From Hyaloperonospora brassicae (Eukaryota > Oomycota > Peronosporomycetes > Peronosporales > Peronosporaceae): a stretch of DNA of 64,000 nucleotides. Below are positions 55,369 through 64,000 of this stretch, in pieces. The position numbers and the translations under genes are program-made. The number at the start of each line of letters is the position of its first letter. The stretch's first letter is position 1. The DNA lies in the NCBI GenBank assembly GCA_947650285.1, contig CANTFL010000810.1:248001-312000 (forward strand), read 5' to 3'. The notes under the pieces are model-generated. The model did no database searches, was not told the origin of the DNA, and saw only the letters and a list, made by a program, of their open reading frames with translations.

Positions 55369-55861
55369 CGACCGAGAAGTGGCCTTCTCTCGCACGAAGA
55401 GACGACGCGTCATCGACAGGGGACGACGCACTGCAGGTGGACCCGCTGGTTCTTTCGTTGCGGTCGAGGCGGGGGATATATAGCAATATATAGTGTCACG
55501 GTCATAACAGTGTGCTCTTGAGGTATTCGTCTTGTGCTTAGTATTCACTATACGCGGTGTTCTCTGCGCGCTGCACGGGATCGGTACCCACACACTGTAC
55601 GCTGTTTGCAGTATTTCTATGCTGTCGTATTCTTCGTAGGTGACCGTGCCATCCCCTGATGTCGTAGTGGCAGGCCTGACGATGAAGTGGCATCCCTGAT
55701 GTTGTCACCGTGCTTCTCTCTATTGTCGCGGTGTCTTTTTGGTACATTTGCCGAGCACGTGACGTTGAGACCCACCCACCCCCGGCACGCGTGTGCAAGA
55801 CACGTTGCTGATGCCAGGCGGACGATCCAGTAGTCCGTCTGTCGTTCCCTCGATCTTTTGT
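55369..55861. other. intergenic, convergent 3' ends
   Basis: About 490 bp between LC8 (+) and the AN1 zinc-finger gene (-). The frames present are short or antisense to the neighbours. No gene. Confidence 0.45.
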
Positions 55862-56800
55862 TCACATGATGCTGCACTTGTCCTGGTCGTGGCCACGTCC
55901 TGTAGCAACTGCAGCACCCGAGTGTGCAGTCTCGGCGTGCTGGATAAGTGCAGACACCGTCGGGAAGACGGCGCGACATTGCGGGCACACTTCTCGTTCG
56001 GCTCGCGACGCACCAGTCGGCAAAGCTGCTCGAGATTGAGCGACCGAAGCGTTAGTCGAGTCAGACGTGTCGCCATGCGCTTGATCAACGTGTGCAATGA
56101 GCAGACTCACGTCGTTGAACTGCTGCTGACATAGGGGACATGGCTCGGACGCTGTGGTCACGGCACTACTGGCTGCACTCTTGACGTTCTGCACGAGCGA
56201 CGACACTGCCGACTTGGTGCCCTTGACCACAGACGCAGCAGTCTGCTGTACGTTGCGGGGCAGCTGAGGCGTCGCCCCGTGCGTGGCCCTTGTCGAGTAA
56301 CTCGACAGTGGCGTCTCGAGCCGTCCGAGCCACTGCTGTCGAGCCACTTGTCGCACGCTCGCACACGTATGATCCGTCTCGAACCGGTGCCGCAGACACA
56401 CGTCCTGCCGACACTTTGGGCACGAAAACTGATTGGACGGGAGCAGCACTTCGCGACAGTCATGCGCAGCACAGCGTCTCTTCTTCTTCGTCTTCTTCGG
56501 CTGTTGTGGCTGTTGCTGCTGCAGCTGCTGTTGTTGCTGGAGCTTCTCGCGCGTGCACTGACCGACTCGAACGTGGGTGTCCCACACACTGTTCACGTCT
56601 TGCGCTGCCGTCCAGTGGATCAATTGCGAGCAGACGGGACATTGGAAGACGCGGCGGTCGTGACTGCCGGCGCTTGGGCACTGGTGCGCGTCGTAGCTGC
56701 GGTGCGCGAGGCAAAAGACGTGGCGGCAGCAGTCGCACGTGAAGGGCAGGAAGTCCTGCTGGTGGCACGTCGCGACGGAGCAATGGGCGCCAATGTCCAT
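55862..56800 (-). CDS. AN1-type zinc-finger protein with C2H2-like fingers and CaaX box
   Basis: A single-exon protein of 312 residues starting at the ATG at 56800. Two AN1 zinc fingers occupy about residues 7-41 (Cys7, 12, 22, 25, 30, His33, 39, Cys41) and 110-146, separated by a Gln-rich and Lys-rich linker. Two C2H2-type, ubiquitin-binding-like fingers (Cys-x2-Cys-x(n)-His-x(4)-His) lie at about 221-242 and 272-293. The protein ends Cys-Ser-Ile-Met, a textbook CaaX motif (Met favours farnesylation). The two-AN1 arrangement with a prenylated end recalls the ZFAND2B/AIRAPL group, which links ubiquitinated proteins, p97 and the proteasome at the ER membrane. A similar role in proteotoxic stress is inferred, not shown. 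The C2H2 fingers replace the UIMs of the animal protein. Confidence 0.88.
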   Translation of the reverse strand: MDIGAHCSVATCHQQDFLPFTCDCCRHVFCLAHRSYDAHQCPSAGSHDRRVFQCPVCSQLIHWTAAQDVNSVWDTHVRVGQCTREKLQQQQQLQQQQPQQPKKTKKKRRCAAHDCREVLLPSNQFSCPKCRQDVCLRHRFETDHTCASVRQVARQQWLGRLETPLSSYSTRATHGATPQLPRNVQQTAASVVKGTKSAVSSLVQNVKSAASSAVTTASEPCPLCQQQFNDVSLLIAHVDQAHGDTSDSTNASVAQSRAALPTGASRAEREVCPQCRAVFPTVSALIQHAETAHSGAAVATGRGHDQDKCSIM

Positions 56801-57227
56801 AGCAGTGGCGAGGCAAAGGTGGCGCTAGCGGCTGGGCAAGCGGTCGGTGTCGGTCGTGCTGTCGCGTTTGCTACTTATTCTCTTCTTTTCTTTTTATGTT
56901 GTCTTCTTTTAATTTCTTAGTTTTTCTTTCTATCGTTTTGTCTCTTCTTTGTTACTTTTTTTATTCTTTATCGGGGAAGAAAAGCGGAGAACGACCGAAA
57001 GAAAATACGAGAACCCTGACGACCTGGTGCGACGGACAAAAGGTTCGTACTGCGGGTGACTTGACCTTCTAGATGTGGCGCATCGACCGTGAGCTTTTCG
57101 ACCGTCTAGACGGGGTCAGGGTGTCGCGTGAGTGAAAACAGCTGCGTCTTTTCCACCAATCCCGACCCCAGTCTCAGGACAATATTATCCACTCATCGTG
57201 CCGACTCGGCCACCAGTCACTTGCGTC
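56801..57227. promoter_or_regulatory. divergent upstream region of AN1 and bL35m genes
   Basis: 427 bp between divergent starts. A long T/C-rich tract (about 56873-56972) is the main feature. No TATA or initiator consensus is evident. Confidence 0.4.
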
Positions 57228-57715
57228 ATGGCGCTCTTCAGGTACGTCGTCGTCCATTGCCTTCCCACATGTCTCACTCTCTCGCCTGTAGCTCTCTCTC
57301 TCGCTTTCCCATGCACTAACTCTCCCTTTGTATCATCTCCAGATCCCTCGCTCGCCCATTACGGGCTCTCGCTATGGCCTCACCGACGGCTACACTTCCG
57401 TCTCTCCGATCCGCAATGGGAGCTGCCATGTCTCCGTCATTGCGCATATCGTCTCTGCTACTTACGCGCTCGTCCATTGTCTTTCCTCTTCCTGTTCAGT
57501 TTCAGTTTGTACGCGCAATGGGCTACAAACTCAAGACAAAATCAGCTGTGAAGAAGCGCTTCAAAGTCAATTGCAATGGCCTCGTCAAGCGCGCACAAGC
57601 CAACAAGCGTCACATTGCAACGAAGAAGACGCGCGAGCGCATTCGTCGTCTGGGCAAGTCTGTCTTCGTGCAAGGCCAGATCCGCAAGAACGTGCTTCGG
57701 ATGCTGGGAAAGTAG
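57228..57715 (+). CDS. mitochondrial large ribosomal subunit protein bL35m
   Basis: A tiny first exon of 14 nt (57228-57241), a 101-nt GT..AG intron, and a second exon (57343-57715) encode 128 residues. The mature part (about residues 66-128) is a bL35: [12 protein letters not shown], then Ala-Asn-Lys-Arg-His and the basic C-terminus. The first 60 residues are Arg/Ser/Ala-rich with almost no acids, a mitochondrial presequence. Splicing adds the first 15 residues (Met-Ala-Leu-Phe-Arg-Ser-Leu-Ala-Arg) in frame to an internal Met at 57374, which strongly supports the short exon. It should sit in the mitochondrial 50S-type subunit. Confidence 0.9.
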
Positions 57716-58680
57716 CGCCGTTGACATGGCCATCGACGGAGGCGTGCATTGTCAGAAAAAAGGGTTTGCTCGGCTCGGCTTGCACGTTGAGAAAAGGGAT
57801 ATGGATGAACAAGGCTCTGACACTGAGTCGGTTGTTGCTCTCGCGAGGTGGCACTGCAGGATGAGGCTTTTGTTATGTTTGCACGAAGATGGTCAGAACA
57901 AAAGGTTGACGACAAAAGAAAGAGTTGGGCAAGGAGAAAAGGAGGATCTCCCCTCGTTGTGTGCGGCCGTGGCCTACTTGACTTGTATGAGACAGGACGC
58001 TATGAAGTGTGCGCAGACTCAGCTTCCGTTTCGAATGCTACTGCTGACAGCATCGCGACGCACAGTGTAATGGGAACAGAAGAGGTCAATGGAAAGGTTG
58101 CGACGAACGTTGCAGTGCTATGAGCTGGTCCTGATGCCAAGATAGATGTGGCTGGCGATAATCATAGATTGTGACGCTTTTCTAGCCGTCTGTGTCACCT
58201 CAATGTAGTAGCGATGTCACGGATGATGCATGCAGATCATAGGAGTATCGTTTATGGATGTCGAATCAAACAGGATGTTGCGATGTTCATGGTAGACCCA
58301 GCTGATACGTTGCAAGCGGAGGAACGAATCAAAAGACGAATGCATCTGTGTTGCGCCGGAGATGTTGCTTCGCGCGTCAAGCGGCAAATATACACTGGTG
58401 ACATCTTTCTGTAGACGGATTGTCATCGGTTTGAGAACACTGCTCGTCGCTTGAAAGGACATCGAGCTGAGTACTTCATAGCCTCGGCTGCGAAACTAAG
58501 GGATCAGACGAATGCAAACATTACCAAATGCACATAATTCATGTTAACAAATACCTTTTCGCCCCACAAACTATCAAATGCAAATTTACGACAATGCGAC
58601 ACAAGGAGCGGAAGTGAACGTCAGATGCTAAAACCACCATGCAGGGTGGCGGCGACTGATGTTTGTGAAAGCGCACGTTA
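57716..58680. other. intergenic, convergent 3' ends
   Basis: About 965 bp between bL35m (+) and the C1q-like gene (-). A 91-codon plus-strand frame (57848-58123) begins with GTG and has no motif. I see no gene. Confidence 0.4.
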
Positions 58681-59640
58681 TCAATTTCCGGTTTGCACGA
58701 CGTAGAGATACGAAGTGCCACAATTGCAGCTGGGTAATGTAACGGCCAGGACGTCGTCTGCACTAAACCTGGAAATGGTGCTAGCGGTCACGAACATGCC
58801 GTAATTCGAACCAGTGCTCGAATAAATGCACGCCTGGTTCTTCATCACCGAGACCGAAACAGATGAATTCCCATACGCGTCTGCAATAAGATTCACCGTA
58901 GCAGTAATGCTGTAAACGCCAGGTCGTCGAAACGACACGTCACCAGTTCGTTGATTCACGGAAAAACTGTCCGAATCGGTATCACTCCACAGCATTTTAT
59001 AAGTATTGAGGTCTGTCGCTGATGCTTCGAGTTGCATGTGCCCGTCGCCAATCTGTTTCCGGAGCCGGTCTAGTTCCTCCTGCTGATCACGCAGCTTGGA
59101 TTCCAGCACATCAATTCGTTCCACTGCTACTGCGTCCAGGACAAACGCGTACTTTGCCACTCTCACCGAGCGAAGGATTCGGACTTTGACACTAATTACC
59201 AGTTTGGGAGCATCTCCACTCAGCACATCAAATGTTCGCTGGACATCGCCCGACTCGTCCAGGTCACCTTCTAGTGCGTCCTGGAAGAACTGCAATGGAC
59301 ACTGTGGGCTCTACGTCATTTGCAATGACACGTGCAGCAAAGCGTACCTTCACGTAGTCTATCGCAGATGCATCCGAGATTGTGTTATCTGATGTCAAGT
59401 AGTCCGCTTTGGTCATCCCGCTCTTGCTCCTAGCAACAAATCCACGACCAAGATATGAACAAGATGCTCGACCACTGACTTCGTACCACTAACTTCGTAC
59501 CACTGCTTCTTGCTGGTTCGATCCTCCATCCAAATACTCAATTTGTCGCTTTTCAGCTGGAGGACGTAGCGATAAGATGTCGCGGGCGACGTCGAAAATG
59601 TCGTTACTCCCTCCACTTCGGTGTCTGGACTCGGCACCAT
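58681..59640 (-). CDS. coiled-coil protein with C1q/TNF-like C-terminal domain
   Basis: Three exons, 59640-59501, 59429-59348 and 59289-58681, with two short introns (71 and 58 nt, GT..AG), encode 276 residues. The first part includes a conserved Tyr-Arg-Tyr-Val-Leu-Gln-Leu-Lys-Ser and Trp-Met-Glu-Asp-Arg-Thr-Ser-Lys-Lys-Gln-Trp, typical of an oomycete-restricted family I know only as hypothetical proteins. A short coiled coil (about 135-165, Asp-Val-Leu-Glu-Ser-Lys-Leu) precedes a beta-rich C-terminal domain with Arg-Pro-Gly-Val-Tyr-Ser-Ile and Gly-Thr-Ser-Tyr-Leu, the pattern of a C1q/TNF-like jelly roll. The intron 1 donor region is duplicated (see findings). No signal peptide, so probably cytoplasmic. 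Function unknown; trimerisation is inferred from coiled coil plus jelly roll. Confidence 0.75.
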
Positions 59641-61922
59641 GACACAGGTTCAATGGCGCAGATGGGCGAGCTTTCTGGCAAGTTCGCTTCACCGAGCAAA
59701 TTGGTTTGTCTTCGAAACGGGCGTTGGATATCTTCACAAACGTTAGTCTTCGCGGTAGATCTTTCTTGATTATGAGACAGGGTTGTACGAGTCCTGTCTC
59801 GTCGACGGAACAACGGTTTCGGTACGTATAGTACGTAAGGCTTTCCAGTTGAGGTTCATTTGGCAAGTCTTCGTTGCTCTCAACAAAAGCTCCTGCTCTT
59901 TATCGCAGCACAAGACCAAGAAGCCTCTGTATCGCCAGCGAAGCTGTGTGGTATAGTGGTCCATATCTATAGCCTGTACCATTTTCCGATCTTTGTCACA
60001 CAGCTACTTCCCACCCCATACTTCTGAACGATGTAAAGTTAAGACCATAGATGGCTGGAGAATGCTACGAGCTTCGTTTCTAAGGTCTCGGAATTTGATT
60101 TGGTTTCCACGAAGTTAAAGGACCCTAAAGATCGGAGAATTTATAAATATTGGCTCGCGGCTAGCCACATTCGGCCGCCCCAACATTCCCCGCGTAGACT
60201 TATTTTTCCTTATATTTTGAAACTGCTCACATGCTGCTCAATGTAAAGTAGACAAATCAGCGTAAAAGAATAAGTTTTTGCAGGCAAAAAGTGCAAAAAT
60301 GGCTGTCGTCACCCTAAATGCACACTTTTGCCTGTTTGGTCCTCTATTTACAATAAAAAGACTCAGACGATTATCTTAAATTATCGAAACCCATCACGTT
60401 TTGCCAAAACTGTTGCAAGCACAGAAATTGGTAGCAGCTAAAACGTTTACGCACGTAAGTATTATATATGTACATAACGATGCGACCTATACTTCTTTAC
60501 TGCATATTCAACGGCCTTCCTAGTCAGGATCTTGCGATATACGTCTTTGTAACAAAAAGCACATTCAAGCATGGCGGCGGATGGTAGTGAAAGAGACGGA
60601 TGCAATGGATTTTATGACCACCTTCTCGAGGCCTTTGAACGTGCAGTCGCAATTTTTCGAGCATAGCATTTTTGACTAATCCCGAAACATCCTTATGAAG
60701 GTCAGATCGCAATGGAACCTAGGGTGAATGATGTCGTGGCCGGCCGTAATGACATTCTTTTCCAAAAGCCCTTTTTGTCCCTTGATATCACATCGATTTT
60801 GGATGACACGGCGGGCGCAGCAAAAGCCCTCATAATCTGCAAGTGCCGTAGCCATTTGTTGGGGCGCGGCATGTTTATGATTGTTGACTGGTGAGTACAT
60901 TGGTTGGTGTCAGAAACGTGCAAAAGTCGTGCGTATAGTGCGCAGTGCGACGGGATCGTTAAAAAAAAGCTTACAGCTGCGGAAACGGCGGCAGAAATAT
61001 TTATTTTCGTTTTCAAACTTGGCCGACGAAATAATAGCTACAGGGTATAGTGGTGCGCACCATCGCATGTTTATAAAGGTGCACTGTGTTATATAAATAA
61101 AAATATACAGGAGCTAGTTACGAGACACTATCCATTTTTCGTGCGGTGGCCAATTGATTTTATTAGGTCATTATTTACTCTTTGTGCAATTTGTCCAACA
61201 GTTGCGTGAATGTGAAGTATCGCGAATTTGATTTTACTTCACTACATCATTGCAAATATAGCAGCAAATGGAGAATCAGCACACCGTAGGATATCGTTGC
61301 GGTCCCCTTATCCGTACGCGCTTGTTACTGCGACATTGAAAGGATCCTCGAGTATGCTGAGGGCTTCGCAGTTTATGCGGTGCCAAATCTGCTCAACAGC
61401 GATATCGTTCGTAACGAGAACAATCACGACATTTTGACGCAAAGGAAACGCAAGCAAATTCGTCGTTTAGGCTGCATCGTGTGGACCCAATTTGCAAAGT
61501 GTGCATATTCCTACTCCTGTTGAGCCCACACTGTCGCTAATGTGTGAAACGTACTTGACTGCTAAAAATGGTGTGTCTGTTCCAGTATGATTCGTTAATA
61601 TTAGTTTACGATCTGATCTATGACGACAGAATGAAATAGAAGTAAGCGTTGCATAAAAATACGCTAGCACCGAAGTTGTTACAACAGGGCGCTGATCAAG
61701 TAAAATTTACCACGATTATTTCCGCTACATCGCATTTTCCCCGGTCAAAATAAGAACTGATGACATGCGAATTTCGACTAGTTCACATCGCGTCTTTTAG
61801 TCCTTCTCCCTTGTCGGTAGCTCTGGTGCTGTGTCATAGCTCGTAGACGTGTCGCCATCGTGTCATAAAACCTGAGTTGCTTAATCTCATCTGTTTTTTC
61901 TCCGGGGAGACGATGCCTCATC
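59641..61922. other. AT-rich region between the C1q-like gene and the U2 gene
   Basis: Its left 350 bp carry two overlapping minus-strand coding-like frames, one from an ATG at 59982 (70 codons) and one at 59866-59640, in different frames; they may be the remains of a neighbouring copy or an unrecognised 5' exon. The rest is AT-rich without genes. It should include the promoter of the U2 gene. Confidence 0.4.
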
Positions 61923-62084
61923 ATACCTTCTCGGCCTCTTGGCTAATATCAAGTGTAGTATCTATTCTAATCAGTGCGAAGACTGGTTTTCGCCTTTTGG
62001 CGGACTTTTTCACATTCATTTTTGGGCAAGCGCGGCAGTTTGCTGCGCAGGTCTCTGGGGCTTTCACCTTACCCCCGCGAGGCC
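61923..62084 (+). ncRNA. U2: U2 spliceosomal RNA gene (or a close variant copy)
   Basis: The 5' part, CTTCTCGGCCTCTTGGCTAA at 61927-61946 and ATCAAGTGTAGTATCTATTC just after it, matches the highly conserved 5' end of U2 almost base for base. It includes GTGTAGTA (61953-61960), whose GUAGUA pairs with the intron branch point. Stem IIa is formed by AATCAGT and ACTGGTT and stem IIb by CGCC-TTTT-GGCG. The Sm site ATTTTTGG follows at 62018-62025. Then come stem-loop III (GCGCGGCA-GTT-TGCTGCGC, 62030-62048) and a terminal stem (62050-62060 with 62072-62084). Differences from the common sequence (CTCTTGG for CTTTTGG, AATATC for AAGATC, ATTCTAATC for GTTCTTATC) are few. Preserved stems and Sm site favour a functional gene. 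The 3' end is estimated from the last stem. Confidence 0.85.
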
Positions 62085-63257
62085 GACAACGATATATACT
62101 CAGTACACTTTACCTTTTCTACTTGTGCTCGATCGACTTGTCAAACCAAAAGCTAGAATTGGATGCCTAAAGTGATACTACAACTCCTGATATCACGTCA
62201 AAGCGATGTTTATATGAATTGTGATTGTTTTAGACAGACGTTACAAATAGAGACACAGAAGTTTAGGGATTAAACAGGACACATTATATTGAGCATATCG
62301 GAATGTTGGCCCAAAGAAGCCTTCCTGTCGTTGTCTGTACCCGTCTGAAATTATAATTGTATCTTTAGCATGCTTTAAGAGCCGCGTTCTTTTCGCTCGA
62401 ATGCGGTAAATGACGGCTACAAATACGCTTCGGTATCGTCTAGACTAGCCTACGTATGTGTATGACCATACTCGCAAGAAGGTGATTCATGTATATAAGT
62501 ATTAGAGCAAATAAAACTATTTGCATGGATTTCTAGTGTAGGAAAAGGGTTTGACCGGCACATGCAAAATTTGAGATGTGTAGTAAATGTAGAGAGCGCT
62601 AAGTCACATATGTTAGGCCCGTTGCTCGCGAGGTTCTTCGTCAAGAAAGAGTTCAGTGTTGGTCCAAAAGGTATTTAAAATCCAACAACTGTAACAAATA
62701 GTAACAGTTGGTTAGGAGTTGTGTCTTCTTGATATTGTGCTGGCGTGTATTGAGTCGTATGTAACTCGTTCGGTGAAGGTGAATGTTGAGGACTGATATC
62801 TTCTTTTGACGATTGTGTTGTCATCCCCATGACGCATGGTCGCAAAACCAAATCAGATACCACGTTGATTGATCCTGATTACAGGTATATGTGCTTGGTG
62901 AGAGTAGACAATGTGCCAATCTCGATGTCCGGCCTCACTGTTGCTACGGCAGTGATGTCGTACATGATGCACATAAATCACGAGTGTTGTTTCCTTGAAG
63001 AGACCGATGCGAACGACGTGCTGATCTTGCTCTCTGGTTATGCGATTTAACATACGATGATGTATGCTAAAGCGCGGTAAATAAACAGGATGTATCTCGA
63101 GCGATACGACAAGCCTTGCGTGTTTCGAAAACGCCTACAAATTTCAATTCAGAAACGTCGATGTCAACACAGTGCCACCTCTGAACCCGCTGGTCATGCC
63201 AAAATCGCTCTGGTATCAAGATCGCGTTCGTCTTCAGTAAGGAATAGAATGCCGTGT
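62085..63257. other. intergenic region
   Basis: About 1.2 kb of AT-rich sequence; short frames on both strands without motifs. No gene is supported. Confidence 0.4.
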
Positions 63258-63719
63258 TGTAGCGGATCTAGACAGCTCCTTGAGTCAGAGGAAGGCTTTA
63301 ACGCTCAATGAGCAACTATAGATTAAAGAAATCGACTCGGACCGTCAACAAGCTCGAGGCGCTTACGGTCCTTGTTATGGGGGGCGAAATGATCCAAAAA
63401 ATCTATTCATCGAGTGTATAAGAGTAGCTGAATTTTACAAGGCGTTGATAGAATCGTCTACGACCACAAGACGCGCTAGGGGGCACTTGTCGTTACGAAT
63501 TAAAAGGAGAACTGGACTTCGTTTGTTTTTATCTAAGGTACACCTCAAACTAACACACTTTGATTTCGATACTAATGTTATAATTATACCTCATCAAGAA
63601 TCTCGTATTTCGGTGGCCTACACACTTTATCCCCCAACAATTGATATGGTGTTTCAACATCATCTTTAATGGGAATCCGTCCCTAGTGTAAACCACACGT
63701 GTTGTGCAACCCCGTTACA
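63258..63719 (-). mobile_element. solo LTR related to Gypsy element 2
   Basis: Starts TGTAGCGGATCTAGACAGCT and ends CCCCGTTACA, and aligns along its length with the LTRs of element 2 at clearly lower identity. It is flanked by a perfect 5-bp duplication, CGTGT at 63253-63257 and at 63720-63724, with no internal element sequence between. It is therefore a solo LTR left by recombination between two LTRs. Confidence 0.88.
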
Positions 63720-64000
63720 CGTGTACTGTTATGTGATGCGTTTTTTCACGATAACATGAAAACGAGACCATGTTTTGGAACACATTGTTAAGGTAGAAAC
63801 CGTCGCCTGTATTTGTGCGAAGTATACCAAGTGATTTGACACGTGTTCAAGACGGAAAATATAGTTGTATGTAACTGGGTGATGTGGTAGTAGTTGATCG
63901 CTCACATGAGACTAAGAAATGGTGCAAGTGGTCAGGTTGTGATAGAATAGTACTAAGCAGTGGTCGTATGAGTGCGGCTCGAGATCTCCACCACAATGTC
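63720..64000. other. right edge of the window
   Basis: No gene or repeat recognised in the last 281 bp apart from the right copy of the CGTGT duplication. Confidence 0.4.

Noticed and set aside
62829..63050. Plus-strand frame of 73 codons with ATG
   Set aside because: No motif, no splice context and AT-rich spacer composition.

Overview
This window looks like nuclear DNA of an oomycete of the Peronosporales (a Phytophthora or downy-mildew relative). The evidence is short introns (about 58-215 nt, mostly GT..AG), compact mostly intron-poor genes, a secreted protein with the RXLR-dEER host-targeting signature, an oomycete-type initiator element in front of it, and abundant degenerate Ty3/Gypsy elements. 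An apparently intact SAS-4/CPAP centriole gene argues for a zoospore-forming species, because some non-zoosporic downy mildews have lost flagellar genes. I do not assign a species.

Layout. (1) About 1-23.4 kb is a GC-richer, gene-dense island: the 3' end of an unknown gene, a PLAC8-family protein (-), an isocitrate lyase/PEP mutase-superfamily lyase (+), a multi-exon coiled-coil protein (+), a complex I NDUFB10-like subunit with an untidy 5' half (-), a guanylate-binding-protein GTPase with a C-terminal PH domain (-), the nucleolar protein NOL12/Rrp17 (+), the PI3-kinase regulatory subunit VPS15 (-), and SAS-4/CPAP (-). Several genes are divergently or convergently paired with little space between them. 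(2) At 24.7-26.2 kb a 497-residue RXLR-dEER effector candidate sits at the edge of the gene-dense island. (3) About 26.3-55 kb is AT-rich and gene-poor. It holds a 5'-LTR-bearing Gypsy element with a chromodomain (33.8-41.0 kb, +, 3' LTR not found), a decayed gene of unknown origin (41.3-42.9 kb, -) and a second full-length but dead Gypsy element flanked by two LTRs (43.4-50.9 kb, -). (4) 55.1-59.6 kb is a second small gene island: dynein light chain LC8, an AN1 zinc-finger protein with a CaaX end, mitochondrial ribosomal protein bL35m, and a coiled-coil protein with a C1q/TNF-like end. (5) 59.7-64 kb is AT-rich again, with a U2 spliceosomal RNA gene at about 61.9 kb and a solo LTR with a perfect 5-bp target duplication at 63.3-63.7 kb.

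The housekeeping genes cover vesicle traffic/autophagy (VPS15), ribosome biogenesis (NOL12, bL35m), splicing (U2), respiration (NDUFB10-like) and microtubule biology (SAS-4, LC8). They do not form one pathway. The organisation, gene-dense blocks separated by retroelement-rich stretches with an effector at the boundary, is the two-speed pattern known from plant-pathogenic oomycetes. The items least explained by known families are the decayed gene at 41.3-42.9 kb and the antisense reading frames in the 3' part of each Gypsy element.
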